A DNA stretch of 64,000 nucleotides from Strigops habroptila (GCF_004027225.2 NC_046360.1:3150001-3214000), one strand, 5' to 3'; numbered from the stretch's first letter, positions 10,001-23,400 are shown. The notes: generated from the sequence alone by a model not told the origin. Numbers and translations: made by a program.

Positions 10001-12842
10001 ACATTAATTTAGTGGTGGGGGGGGGGTGGTATGGTTAGTTTTCCACCCACTTTTTGATTCTAAAGTAATAGCGTTTAGATTCTAGGAAGTAGTCACAAGG
10101 AGTTAGTTTGCTTGTCATAAGTTCTTTAGGTTTTCATGCTGAGAAGGCTCAAGGACATGAAACTTTGGTTACCCTGGAGTAACCTGATGAGTGTATACAA
10201 AGTTAAGAGATCTTAATCTGACTGAAGAATCCTAATGAGTGGAATAGATCTTTTGCATGCTTTACTCAGACTAATAAGCGCCTGATAATGTGAAGTGTTC
10301 CCTCAGGTTGGCCTAGAAACAATAAGAAAGATGTTGTATCATGTGGAATTTTGGCAGTCAACTACTATAGCTGGCTTCTGTTTCAGAGGCAGGGTGTTTT
10401 CTGGTAGCTCATATATAAATACATGGCTCATACTGGGGTCCTGCACAGGTATCTGCTGTTTGACTCAGCAGCCTAAGGAGGCACATCCTCATGTAGATGG
10501 ACATGAGTAAGTTGCTTTGCCTTGGACACAAACCCTAGAGATGTTAAACTCCTTAAGAACATTAAAGTAACAATTTCTTCCTTGGATTGCAACCAAAGAA
10601 CAATTCCTAAGAGAGGGGTTAAATGTTAGATCAGATGCAAAGATTAGTAAAGTGCAGGGAAACCTCCTCTTTCAGCACTTGCAGTGGGGTTCTGCTGTGC
10701 AAGCTGTACTTGAATACACATTTGACATGCATTTATTGTTATTTCTTGTAATACTGAGCTTTGATATGGGACCTTTCTTAAAGAATAATTAAAAAGTCCT
10801 TAATGTGAGACAATGTGCAAAATACCAACACAGATGGGGAAATAACAATGTCTTTGTTTATAGGGATGACATCTGGTCTTGCATGCTTTTTTCTTTAATG
10901 AAGTGTGACATCAGGTAACCTTATGCTCTGTTTTAAAGGTGGAAGAGGTCAGATAAAACAGAAAAAGAAGACTGTACCACAGAAAGTTACAATAGCTAAA
11001 ATTCCTAGAGCAAAGAAAAAATATGTCACAAGAGTATGTGGCCTTGCAACGTTTGGTGAGTTGACTTTGGCAATGTGGTTTTTGTTGGGTTTAGATGTGC
11101 TTGCCTTTAACATCATCATGGTGTTTCTTCTGATTGTATTACATTGAGTGATCTGCTTCCATCTATGTGAGGTGGAAGTCCCAGGGTACTTTTAACAGTT
11201 CCAAAGGTATGCTGACTTCTCTCAGGGATAAATTATTAAAGTCCTGATTTCCATGGTGTTTTCAAACAAACAGGCTTATGGGGTTTTTAACGTGTTTTGA
11301 TGTTGTTTAACACAACAGTCACTGAACACCAACAACATCTTACAACATAACAACATCTTCACACATTGATCACAAATTCTATTAGAAAGCTAAGTTTTAG
11401 CCTTGGTTGTATTAACAAGACACGTTACATATTTCCTTCATGAGGGTATCAATTTTCTTGAGGGATCAGTAATAAACACTGGCTTGATGTGAACTGGGAA
11501 TGTATCTTTGTGCTGGAAGCAATCTCAGAAATCACTGGGACGTGAACATATTGAAGCACTTCTGGGGAAAAAACGTGTTCAATAACTATGAGGTTTCTCA
11601 GAACTGGAGGTGCTTTTTAAACAGTTCTCTGTGTGCTTTTCTGGTGAGTGCACACAGCCTCGACCTGCCTAAACACAATGTGCAGAGGACATGCAGTGAT
11701 TTTTACCTTGAATAGTTTCCTAGATTTGTGGAGTCAGTTGTTTGTATGTCAACAACAGACTTTGGCTTTCAGTATAGCAAAGCTTTATCTGTAAACTGCC
11801 ACTAGTTTTCCAACAGTGAAAACAAGATTTTAGTTTTAAACTTGAGAAAAATACCTTTATGACAGTGACTGTACTTAAACTGTCCATTTTCCCATCAACA
11901 GAAATTGATCTTAAGGAAGCACAAAGGTTTTTTGCTCAGAAATTTTCCTGCGGTGCCTCAGTAACAGGAGAAGATGAAATCATCATTCAGGGCGATTTTA
12001 CAGATGACATTATTGATGTAATCCAGGAGAAGTGGCCCGAGGTAACAACGCTTTCTTCTGTCAGAACTCCAGTTTTCCACAGTAGCCTGTGATTTTCCAA
12101 TGATTTTGAAAAAGGGTTCAATCTTTGACAGCAGAGATTGGTGTGCAAAAAACAAAGAGTGGTTGTTGCATTCCCACCTATGAATTATTAGGTTAAGGAG
12201 TGATTAAACTTGAAGTTGGATGTTGCTTCCATTGTCCAAGAAGCAGTAGATCCCTCTGTATGTAGTGCTGTTGCTGTAGATGAAACAGTGAGAAAGGCAT
12301 GTCGGAGTAAGTCCAGCTGTTAGTATCTGTGGCTTCTTCGTGACCGTTTGTTAGTGGTTAATGCCTGAGTATTCTTAAGTTGCCACCCTATTTTTAAAAG
12401 TCTCTTAAAATAGTCCAGAATTAAACCAACCAAACCAACCCCCACACACTTGTGCTTCAGCAGATTAATTTGGGGATGGACTGAAATGTTGATGGTTGAG
12501 AGGTTTGGTTGTGCTGTTGCAGTCACAAGTGTGTGCTTTGACATTCCCTTGTTGTGGTATTTCCTGAGTGAAGGAATTCTTTCTGAAATAACTCTCTAGG
12601 CCTGTCCTTATTCAGAGCCCCAGAGGCTCAGCTGTGTCCTACAAGCATGTCACTCATGTAGAATTTACAGCAGGGGATCTCCGATGGTGCTGTATGCTTC
12701 TCCCACACTTCATTACATGTACAGTGGTGAATATTGAGTGAGACATCTAAGAAGAAAATATACTTAATATGCTGTGTTTTGGCCTTTTTTTCCCCAGGTG
12801 GATGATGATAGCATTGAAGATCTCGGAGAAGTCAAGAAGTGA
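7009..12842 (+). CDS. DENR: density-regulated re-initiation and release factor
   Basis: Partner of MCTS1. The heterodimer promotes re-initiation after uORFs and recycling of 40S subunits in the cytoplasm. Coding exons are 7009-7114, 8054-8073, 8359-8443, 9046-9129, 10939-11055, 11902-12041 and 12798-12842, totalling 597 nt and 198 aa, the human length. The N-terminal zinc-ligand cysteines are C34, C37, C44 and C53 (YCGVCS...[11 protein letters not shown]), spread over exons 1-3. A Glu/Lys-rich linker ([15 protein letters not shown]) leads to the SUI1 domain at about residues 115-182 ([20 protein letters not shown] onward). The protein ends [13 protein letters not shown]. The start is the first ATG after a strong acceptor and matches the family N-terminus. 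Exon 2 is only 20 nt. The donors after exons 1 and 4 are GC, not GT, and the reading phase requires both. Confidence 0.97.
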
Positions 12843-13051
12843 TAGTGGAAGACTACCTTTATTTAATTATATGGTTATAAATGATGTAGCCAAAGTGAGG
12901 CTTCTAAATCCCTCCGCTCTGCAGTGAAGCTGTGGAGAACCCATATCCTTGGCATTTTCACTGTTCTGTATAGGCTGCTTGGTTTTTTTTGTTGTGATAT
13001 TTGCCAAAGTTCAATTGGGGTTTTATCATGCTTACGCATGAAGTAGATCTA

Positions 13052-13057
13052 AATAAA
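13052..13057 (+). terminator. DENR: DENR polyadenylation signal
   Basis: AATAAA about 210 nt past the DENR stop, followed by a T/G-rich stretch. No earlier canonical signal is seen. Confidence 0.8.
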
Positions 13058-13924
13058 ATTACTGTTCCTCACTGAATACAGTTTCTGTTTTCTTTACAGC
13101 TACTTTCCTCTAGCAGTCTGACAGGAAAATAATCATTTAAGTCATTAGAAGCTTATTTTTCATCTGCTGCCCTTTCTGCTGAACTTGAGTGCATAAGGCC
13201 TGTGGTAACGTACAGAAACTTGTACCTCTTGATTTACCCGCATAAAAACTTAGAAATTGGAATGGGACAAATGTGTAAAGGTGTGTGTTAGCAATCAAAG
13301 GAAAATGAATCCTGAAGTGGTCAGGCAGCTGGATTAGGTTGTTGCAGGTCTCTGCCAACTGAAGTATTCTGTTAAGTGGAAACACTGAGGAACATGTGAG
13401 TACGTCTGAAACGTTCAACTTATTTTCATAGTTCCAAATGCTCTCCTAACTCCACTGGTCTTTAAGGTGAGGGAACTTTAGTGGGTTTATGTTTTTAGCG
13501 TACAGCTAGCTCCAGAGCAGTAGGAATTACCACACCTTCACAGTGACCACTGCTTGTTTCCCAATGCTGTGCTCACACAGGAGGTGAGGTGGGGTGCTGG
13601 CTGTACCACTCCACTCTTGTACTCCCACAAACGGCCTCGGGCATGGATTTGGAGCTATTTCACTAGTCCATTTAATAACACTAAATGCTCCCTGGCGGCA
13701 GAGGCTCCTGTTGCAGTCAGACCTAGATGAGTTGAAACCCAAGGGGGTGACGCATCGTACACTACCAGTAAAGTTCCTTTTTTCAGTGGTTTAGTGTTTA
13801 TAAGCCGATTGGTTTAGTTGAGAATGGGGTGTCCAAAGCTGTTACCTGTAAATCCAGCCGTGTTCTCGCTGCTCTGCTGTTAACGATATTACCGATCCTC
13901 GTAATGAAGTCTTGGTTTTCCCAG

Positions 13925-14340
13925 GCAGCTCCAGCCCCGGGATTCGAACCCGCGGCCCCGCCGCTGCGGTGGGCGGAGCTTCTGCCCAACCGCTGCCCGA
14001 GGCGGCCACTCAACGGCTGGCGGGGGCGGGGCGCGGCCGTGACGTCAGGGCGAGAGCGCCGGTGGGTTTGGCGGGGGGCGAGGAGTAACGGGCGGGAGCG
14101 GCGGGGCCGGGGCGCTGGGGGCATGCGGGACCTGCGGCCTGTCCCGGCAGGGGGGGCGCCGCTGGCCCGGGCTGGAGACACCCCAGGGCCCCTCCATAGG
14201 CCTCGGCCCCTGTGGGAGGCCGCAGGGCCGGGCCCCCGCCTCGGTCGGTTCTCAACGGCTTGTGTCTGTTGTTCTTGCAGCAGCAGCCCCGGCGGGTGAC
14301 CATGTGCTTAGACCGGAGGCGGCCTCCATGCCGAGCGTTG
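13925..14340. promoter_or_regulatory. CCDC62: CpG-island promoter of CCDC62
   Basis: A CpG-rich block with GC boxes (GGGGGCGGGG near 14021-14030) and a perfect cAMP-response element. The exon carrying the start codon begins at 14281 after a strong acceptor (pyrimidine tract and CAG ending at 14280). A non-coding first exon should therefore lie in the island; one possible donor is GTGGGT at 14062. Confidence 0.7.
14040..14047. promoter_or_regulatory. perfect CRE palindrome TGACGTCA
   Basis: An exact CREB/CREM/ATF site inside the CpG island 5' of CCDC62. The human gene is described as testis-enriched, and CREM-tau-driven promoters with such sites are typical of spermatid genes. The functional link is inference. 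Confidence 0.65.
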
Positions 14341-14401
14341 CGGTCATCAGCAGTTACAGGTGTCCACTGATGCCTGGTAGGGCTCAGGCTCCCGGTCCCC
14401 T

Positions 14402-17400
14402 ATGAATCCATCACTGCCACCTTCTGCTTCGCCCCAGGTAAACAATGAAAGTGCAGTTAAAAACAAAGTGCTCTGTTTTTAACATGGAATTACTCATTGT
14501 ACCTCTAACAGTTTCAGTCAGGACCGCAGGTGGTACCACAAGCATGAGGAACTTACTGGAACAGTCTCTGTTTATAATATAGAAATAGCTTAAATTAAAA
14601 CCTCGAGTTTATATCCAGAGATTTTTTTCCCTTTTCCTTCACGTCAAAATGTGTTCTGTGTGTTATCTCTTATAGAAAAGTAACCCAAGCCTTGAGAACA
14701 GCACCATTCAGAAACAGAGGCAAGAGCTCCAGCTTTTAATTGCAGAACTGAAAGACCGTGATAAGGAACTCGATGACATGGTTGCAGTGCACCAGAGACA
14801 GCTTCTAGCCTGGGAGGATGATCGGCAGAAAATACTGACTTTAGCAGAACGGTGCAACTTACTAAACAGTAAGTGTTGTGTGTATAAAGAATAAAACCCT
14901 TTTAAGCATGGTCAGGTGCTTAGACCCCAAAATAACAGTTCTGCATCATATAAGGAACTATTTCCTACCCTTCAGCTTTAAATGGGTTTCTTTCTGAAAT
15001 CAAGACTTCCATGATGGTACTAAAGCGATCTGATCTTGAAGGAGGTCTGGTAATCAGGTGGCTCTTTCTCCTTCGAGTATGTAAAATTGACCCTGTGGAT
15101 TCATTAAAAAAAATAATCTGATGAAATAAATGTGGGGGAAGAGAACAATTTGCAAACATGCTGTTGTACTGCAGAGCCCTGTGCCCTGAGGTGCTTCTGC
15201 ACACCTCAGACTTCAACTAGCAGCCACTCAGCTAATCACCTGGCAGCTCCGAACAGTCTTGTTTGACAGTCATAGTACAGAGGTCAGCACAGAGTTCACT
15301 ATCCAGGGAATCCTGCTTCAGAGGATCCAACACAAGCATCCATTTCCAAATCATGTGTTTTTAAAGCACTGGATTAAATTATTTCTGATGACAGTATCTG
15401 AGGTGTTTTCTCACAGATCCCTTGTCTCCTTTCTTTTCAGATGAGCTGAACAAGAGAAATGAAATTATAAAATCACTGACCAGAAGGTTAAAGTTCTTAG
15501 AATCTCAGCAGAGTGACAGTAAGACAGCACTTGAAAGTACACAGCAGAAGTTCAGAGAGCTGTCACAGAAAGTGACAGATGCAACTGCTCACTGTCAGGC
15601 TCTGGAGGTAGGAGTTAAGTAATGTCTGATTTTGCAGACTCTGCATGTACAGGATGCCAGTGGCATTTGTGAGTTTCACTAGTGAATAAATAGTTCATAT
15701 TAAAGCTTCCGAGTTGCATTTGTCTATTAGTACAGTAATGTTAGATTGAGGTATAACTGATTTGTTGGGGGGAAAGAAAAGGGGGGAGCTCTCCTAAGCT
15801 ATGATTTAGAGTTTGCTGTTTGTCTGCTTAGCTTTGGAGAACACTGTTCAGAAGCAGCTTGACTTCAGAAATGTCAGGCACTGTAATTGCAAAAGGCAGT
15901 GCTGGCTCCAGAACAGCACTGGTACTTGGTTAGGAAATTCTAGAAGGTTTTACTTACAGCTTTGATTACTGTGATGAAAACACTTTAGGATATGAAAATA
16001 ATGGGTGTTCAAGGGTTTTGGGGTTTATTAAGTGATCTGGCAGTGATGTGTTTATTGGGATGATTTTTCCCCTGTATGCAATAAAGTAAAGCATTATTCT
16101 GCATTTTCATCTGCCTTATTGGCTTGACCTAAGACATGCAGGATATTAAGACTAAATCAAGGGTTTTGTTAGAATGAATTGGGGAACAACTTTTTTCTCC
16201 AGTCCTCTTTTCTCCGCATCCTCACAGCTTGCCCAGAATCCCACATTCATGATGTTTCAATAAAGTTTTGCACACATTTACTGGAAAAATAGTAACTTTG
16301 AATCACTGAAGCAGTAGCTGACACTCTTATTTCTGTTCACTAGGAGAAAAATCAAAGTCTCCACTGCTCAGTTTTGGAACTGTCTGCTAAAACAGGCCAG
16401 CTGCAAGCAAGAGAACAGGAGCTACTTACTATGCTTAAGCTGAAGGTAACATCTGTCGTCTTATCAGGTACTGAATGTGGGCAAACTGCAGTGCAGTTAC
16501 TGATGACTGTACCACAGTGGCTTAGTCACCCACTGCTGTTTAATTCTTAGGCTTGTTTGAGAAGGAAAAATTGATCAACAGACAATAACTGGTGTATTTT
16601 CATAAATGAGCTTGTTTCCTGGCTTTAATTTTTGGTTTTTTTCCTCTAGAGCTCAGAAGAAAAGCTGTGAATTAGCTATAACTAATGCAGTAAGATGTAC
16701 TGTTGTTTTGTCAAAATCCATATGTAAAACAATAACGAAGACTACATTCTATTTCATATTTCAGGACGAGGCCATACTTGAAACAACTGATCACATCACT
16801 GACTTTACGTCTAAGTTCAAAAAGGTGGAGAGTGCATTGCGTGCAGCAAGGATGGAGGGATTCAGTCTCAACAAAGAAAAGCAAGACCTCAAACTGAGAC
16901 TGAAAGAACTAGTACTCGAAACAAATAAGCTGAAAGGTAAATGTTTATACCGGGCACCTAATTTTGTGTAGACCAGCATGATTCCTTTTCATTCTGGGAA
17001 ATGCTGCATTTTGTTTTAAAGATGACCTCTGTGAAAAGGTGAAAGAAAATCATAAGCAGCAGGAGGAAATAATTCACCTCAAACAGGAAAACGGCTGCTT
17101 GAGGAACGAGCTCACACTTGCTGGTAAGCGTGGGCAGCTGGCTTTTCATGCCTTAGCTTTTAATAGCTTAGAGACTTCTAGACAACAGTTCAGTATCTGT
17201 GAAGGAGGCAGCTTCTTATCTACCTTTCTTGCAGTTTAATAAATATATATGGCTTTGTGTGCCATTGCTCTATGAAAGCAATATCTAGGGCTTCGGCAGG
17301 GACAGTTTATAAAAGCACAAAGTTCACCACTGTGATTACACATGGAGGAATAAATGGCTCAGAGGATTCTCTCTTGATAATTGTTGAGATTTTCATGTCT

Positions 17401-20400
17401 CCTGTGGTATTAATAACTGGGGGTGGCATTCTCCCTTCTGACGTAGGCTGCATAGAAAATAGTGACCTACTGAATAGAAGCCACATACAAAACCTAAAGC
17501 TTAGGCTCTATGAAATTACCAGCCCACCCACTTCCTCTGGTTTTTGTATGGAAGCAGTATGCTTACAAATTCTCTTTTTCTCTTGCTTTTCTTCAAGTGC
17601 TGGGTTTGATTTAGACTGGTTTAATGCGCAGGACTCGGTAAAGTGCAGCCTGCTGTCTATTGATAATCTTTGCTTTGGTTTTGGGCAGAGAGGAACTCCT
17701 CCATGCTGCAGTGGATAAGAAAGGCAGGCTGATGGTTGCTGCAGTGTCATTACAGACAAGAAATACATACCCTGAAAGATTAGGTGACCAAGGATGTCCT
17801 CTGCTGGATATGATTTACTTGCCTATGACTTTTTATCTGCCATTACCTTTGCCAAATATTGATCCCATGTCTCATTATTTTAGAAACAATACTAACGGGA
17901 AGTATTTCTCAGCACTTTCCTGTACAAGGCATGAATTAGAATTAATTACTGAATTTCCGTTCCATAAAGAATGTTAACATGAAAAAGCAAAATAAATCAG
18001 TCAGTGAAGCAGAATATTGCTGCTAGTAAAATAAAACTAGCTGCTGGTGAAAAGTCTGAGGAAAATACTTGATCTGTTTAGTTGTCTTATGGTTTTTGTA
18101 CTCTTTGTCTGGAGGGGAAACAGATCCCATTCATCTTAAGAAAACGCTTTTGTTTCGGTTAGGTACCTGTTTCTACTGCTACAGACATGCATTAACAAAT
18201 GTATTTGCCTTGTGTCTACTCACTTTAAGTAATGAGAAAAGTATCTGTGTTTTGAAACAGTTGAGAAAGCAAAGAGACAGGATCAACTTCTGCAGTTTGC
18301 AAAGTCTAAACAAGCACGGACTGACACGGAACTATCAGGTTTGCGAAAGGTACAGCCCTCATTGTGTTTCTGCTCTGAGATCGTGAAGGCTTTTTTCAAT
18401 ACATCAGATCTGCATGTAACAATCTTACAAAGTTCAATCTAGCTATGATTAATGAAGGCAAAAAATCAAATTTGCTGTTTCTGCCTTGCTGGGATCCCTA
18501 TGGAACATTGCTTTATTTTTGCTTTTTGGTTAAAATTAAAACCCCCATGGTACAAATCCTTTTATTTACATGTTCTTTTAGCCTTTTTTGTATAATTGCT
18601 TTTACTCGGTCCTACAGTGAGTAAATACCACCCTCGTAGCAGTAAAGTGGGGGCACCCTGTTGAGATAAGAGTCCATCGGTGCGTGTGTCTAACCAGAGA
18701 GTGCTAGGCTCCTGAAGTCACATGAAGAGCAGTGGGAGTGGGGTGTACTACCTCACACACATGCCCAAGGTGAGCTCAGGCAGTGTGAAGGGACATGGTG
18801 TACTGAAAGAGCTGTTTTTCAACAGAGACTTAAGCCCAGTGTTTTCACCTGATCCCATCTGAGGTTCTCAAGGCATCTTCAATTCTTTTTTTGTTGCAAA
18901 TAATTGATGAGTATGTTATCTTCCACATCAGCTTTACAAAAACTTCCCTGTAGTGAATGCCAAATACCATGGTCATCATTCCTGTCCTGTAGTTCTGCGT
19001 AACTTTGAACAACGTAACAACACGTATTAAAATTCAGATATCAAATAGCCCTGTATTTATGGGTCAGTGTGGTTCCACCTTACTGCAGTCTTCTAATGGA
19101 AATATTGGGGTTTTGCTGCAAAACTTTATTTTCCTAAGTACAAGCAGAGATGGCACCTTAGATTTGGAAGGCTTTGATAATAGTTTGACTACAGATATGG
19201 GTTTGTGAAAGTGTTTTGAGGATGTTTTTGGAAGACAAGCAATGTGTTAGTACCTGATGGCAATATTCCTGCACTCCAGACTTCCCTTAATGCACATTAC
19301 TATCTTTAAACAGATCTATGTAAAACAGCAGCGTGACTTGCAATTTCTTCATGTCAATTTGGAGAGCTCTCAGGAATTAAGGCAAAAGCATGAAAAGGCA
19401 GCACATGAAAGGAGGTAAAGTAGTTTTTTAATGTAGTTTATTCTCAGAGAGAGACTTCACTGTCCAGCCACAACTAGCATCCCAAAAGAGATGTGTGCTG
19501 TGTCAATATGGCTTTGCTAGACTCAACCACAGACTTCTGTCGGGTTTTGGCAGGATACAGCTGTCTGTAGTTGGCATATGAACTACTGCAGAGCCACAGC
19601 CTCTGGTTACTGTCTAGCTTAACCTTGAGTACAGTTATGTATGCTCTTTAAATGCAGTATTTCTGACTGTTTTCTTTGTCATGCCATTGTAGCATAGATA
19701 TGGCATTCTCTGCCCCTGAAAGTAACAGCAAGACAGACACAGTTAGGACTGAGGGAACCCACGGGATATGCGAGGAGTGTGGAACTGCACAAGTTCCAAA
19801 AAGTAGGGTGAAACCCACCTCTGAGATGTGTGAAGTAGATAATGGACTGTTACGGAATGCGTCAGACTTGGAGGAAACTACCTCAGCGTACTTAAACCAG
19901 TGTCCAAAAGTTGTGAAAGTCTTGGCTGTCCTTACGGAAGAAGAAAAGCAGGATGTTGCATCAAGCTCCGATGAGCCAGGCAGCCAAGTATTTAGTGAGG
20001 CAAACAACACAAGGCCATTGAGAAACAGGGAAATCTCTGAGAATGAAGTGGAAATCAGAGACCAACAAACCTTTGAGTCATCTTTACCTCAGCATGAGCA
20101 TTGGCTTAATGTCAGTTCTTGTGTAGATTTGCAAAGTACTTTTATCCAGAGCACCGCTGCATCTGACCAAACTGCTGATGAAAATAAAACCAGGGAAGAG
20201 AGAACTGGAATTCTGTTGGGCCAAAAAAGCAGAGAGACTCCTGCTGCAGTGCACAAGTCTGAATCTGATTCCTGTACTAAGAAGTTCTTCATGAGAAAAG
20301 ATGCATGGTGGAAGCCAGTATCGGATCCAGAATGGTTGAAGATTTTCAAACCCATAAAAGGAGATGGAAATGTATGGCATGGAGGAGATTGCAGCTGTCT

Positions 20401-23400
20401 CAGGACTGCACAAGAGATGAAATGTGCCCGCTTAAAAAGGTTATGTGCTTGTTACATTTGAGAAATAGAGAGGTATAAGCTAGAGCTATGTAGAAACTTG
20501 AGCGTACAAGCTCTCAATAATTTGTATTACCTCAAGTGATGGTTAAAGTAAGTGCTGTTTTAAAATTAGGCTCCCAACTTGAAAAGTAGTATATTTAAAA
20601 TAAGTTCAAATAGCTCTTAAGGTGTCATGGTTCTATTTTTATGCATTTATTTTTTCTCATTTCTTATCCCTAGGAGCTGAGTGGGTAGGAGAAGCTGCAA
20701 TACCCCAGGGCTTGCCGAACAAACTAATTGAGACAAATGCAGATTTAAAATATCTTAGGATTTCTTTGAAATTCCAAATGTTGCTTGTAAAGCCGGTGGG
20801 TAAAATAGAGCTGGACCCTACAGTGATGTTCCTGTAAGGCAAGAAACAAACCCAGATTTTGCGTGATGCTTTGGTGACTGTGTTATTTCTGTTGAGAAAT
20901 CACAGTGGCTGGGCATGAATGTAGGACATGGCTCTTCTGCACAGGCTGCTTTCCTCACTCAGGGCAGGAAAACGAGATGGCAAGATTGAAAGGACAGCAA
21001 TCTCTGCTCTCCAGTGTGTCCTTGTTCATGGGACTCTATCCCTGTGTTTATGTTGGGGGAGAAAAAAGGACATGTGGTTGGGGATGAGCAGAATGAGGTT
21101 TCTAATACTGAGAAGTGTTAGAAAAATACTCAGGTGTCTTAGTGGTGTTGGAAGGTATCTGAGGTATAAATGCTGCTTTGCATTTATAGAAGCGGTTTTA
21201 TGCCTTCACAAGCAAGGGCATTCAGAGCTAGGACTTTGTGGATTTGTTGTGCTGGTTCTTCTATTTCCTCTCAAAAACCTGACTGATTTACCAGCTCTGT
21301 TTTAGAAGGATTTCTGAAGTTCTACAGAGATTTCGTAGCTGCCTTTTAGATGGAGGAGGAGGAGTAGCAGCTTTTCAGCTGGTAGTTTGACAAGTACAGT
21401 AAATGAACAGCTGTTTAAACCTGCTAAGAATTTCAGCCATCAAGTCTGCCCAACGTCCAAACAAATTAATGTTATGGAATGGAACTATCTGATATACAGA
21501 TGCTTTCATTCTATGTTGCTTTTAAAACAACACTATTGCAGAAATTGTTACTGCAGTGAGACAGACCTTCTCAGAAACAAGGTGAATGGGCAGCCATTGA
21601 AAAAGAATGCTGCCCTGGCACATTCCCACACAGCTTAGCTGAGCTTCATGCTGTGTGTGGATTCCCTCTAGTTTCCACTGGCCATAAGTCATTAATAAGA
21701 CTCCATTCCCCATCTGTCTACCCTGACCTTTCTTATCTACTCCCTCAGGAGTATATATGACACTGCCATCCCTCCAAATCTCTTTTGAGGCTGAATCATG
21801 AAAACTATTTTCACTTTTTGTCTAGTCCTTGAGGAGGCCTCAGGGGAGAAGGAACAAATTCAATGCAGGCAGTGCAGATACAGCAGATACCCTTCAGTAA
21901 GCGAGGGCAGCTCTACCCATTTGGGATTTGCTCTGAGCTGTCAAGTTTTCTTGATGCCCACGTTTGGTCCTGGGGCCCTGCTAATTGGAGACATTGACTC
22001 AATGCCAATCCCAAACTGTTTTCCAGCCTCTGCTGGCTCTGATTTACCACTGAATAAATTCTCACCCCACAGATGGGAGGAAGGCAGTAGTAGTGCTGTC
22101 TTCAGTGTGGGCTTCTGTTAAGGCATTAATGACAGAGAGCAAACACCACATTCCTTCTGGGACTTCAGTCTGGATCCTCCAGTTTTCCATTGCTGGCTTG
22201 GTAGTGGTGATGATGTATTTTGTGTGTCGGGAAGGGTGCTGGCACCTCCCTGTCAGCCCAGCAAATATTTTTGACATGAGTTCTTGAATTCAGGAGCAGC
22301 CAACAAGAAGGCTATTAACACAGTCAAATACCTTAACCAACTGCAAGAGAGATTGTGAAATACTGGAGTGCAGGATTCGTTTCTGTGCTCTTAGTGACTT
22401 CATTTATGTTGGACCAACATTTGCTGCCTTTGGATTTTTATCTCAATTCTAGTTTTAAAGACAGAGAGTCAGCAGTTACCTGTGCAGTCTGCTTCCTTGA
22501 GCTGTTGCCCTGCCTCAAAATCAAACCTGTTTTCTCCCTCCCTCCCAATCTGTGGGTTTCTTCAGAACCCTGGCTGTGCTATTGCATCTTCTCACATCCC
22601 CTGTTCTAGGCTGCTACAGCTTGTTCCCTTACATCTTTTCAAAGCTTTTCTTTATCAGAAGCACGCCAACATTAGCTTTTCTCTCTTAAAAGAAAGCCTT
22701 TTCATTATATCCCAGTGTTTTACAAGAGAAGTGAAATGAGACACAACAGACACTTGTGAGCTGGCATCTCTCACAAGGGCTTTTTCTTAGATTGAACGTC
22801 ATCTAAAAATAACCTTTTTTTAACAGTCTTGCCTGGTCTGGAACGTGATGTTCCACCAAAATAAGTCTCTAAAGAGTATTTAATGAAATGCTGTAAATTT
22901 AAAGTAGCATTTGCTTTAAAATATGCATACTTTTATGTTCACCTGATCCAGGCAGTGCTAGAACTGTGCTTCTCGTTTGTTCAGTGTGATGCAGAAATGT
23001 TTTCTTTTGGGGAGATGGTCACTATTTGATTTACTTTTGTATGAAGTGGAAATGAGCAGTGGAAAATGAACACTGCAAAGCTTGAAACTGCTGACAGAAA
23101 CCAGGGCACATCTTTGTGCATGAAAACACAGCACAGGGGACAGAGGGCTTAGTTAGGGTGCTGCTGGGTTCCTGTACTGCTCTGGTAGGTGATCAAGATC
23201 ATTTCAAATGTGCTACAGCTTTTGTTATTTCTGGTCTTATTTTGTGATTAATTGGTGCTGGAGCTGAGTGAGGGATTTGGTAACATTGTGATTTAAGGAA
23301 TTGAAATTGAGAACTGTTTTTCTCTAGGGTAGAGTGTAATTGAAACTCTTCTTTTACACCTTTCTTACTTGTTTGTGGGAAAGGTGTAAGAGAGAAGTTT

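Noticed and set aside
13930-14010. Functional tRNA gene on the minus strand
   Set aside because: The T-loop is good but the T-stem has a mismatch and no 7-bp acceptor stem can be paired at the right spacing.
17688-17720. Possible CCDC62 exon: a REELLHAAVDKKG-like stretch after a CAG, resembling the human KDELLNIAKSKQ region
   Set aside because: It is out of phase with the preceding exon, has no suitable donor, and the true counterpart (RQDQLLQFAKSKQARTDTEL) is at 18261-18349 with correct phase.
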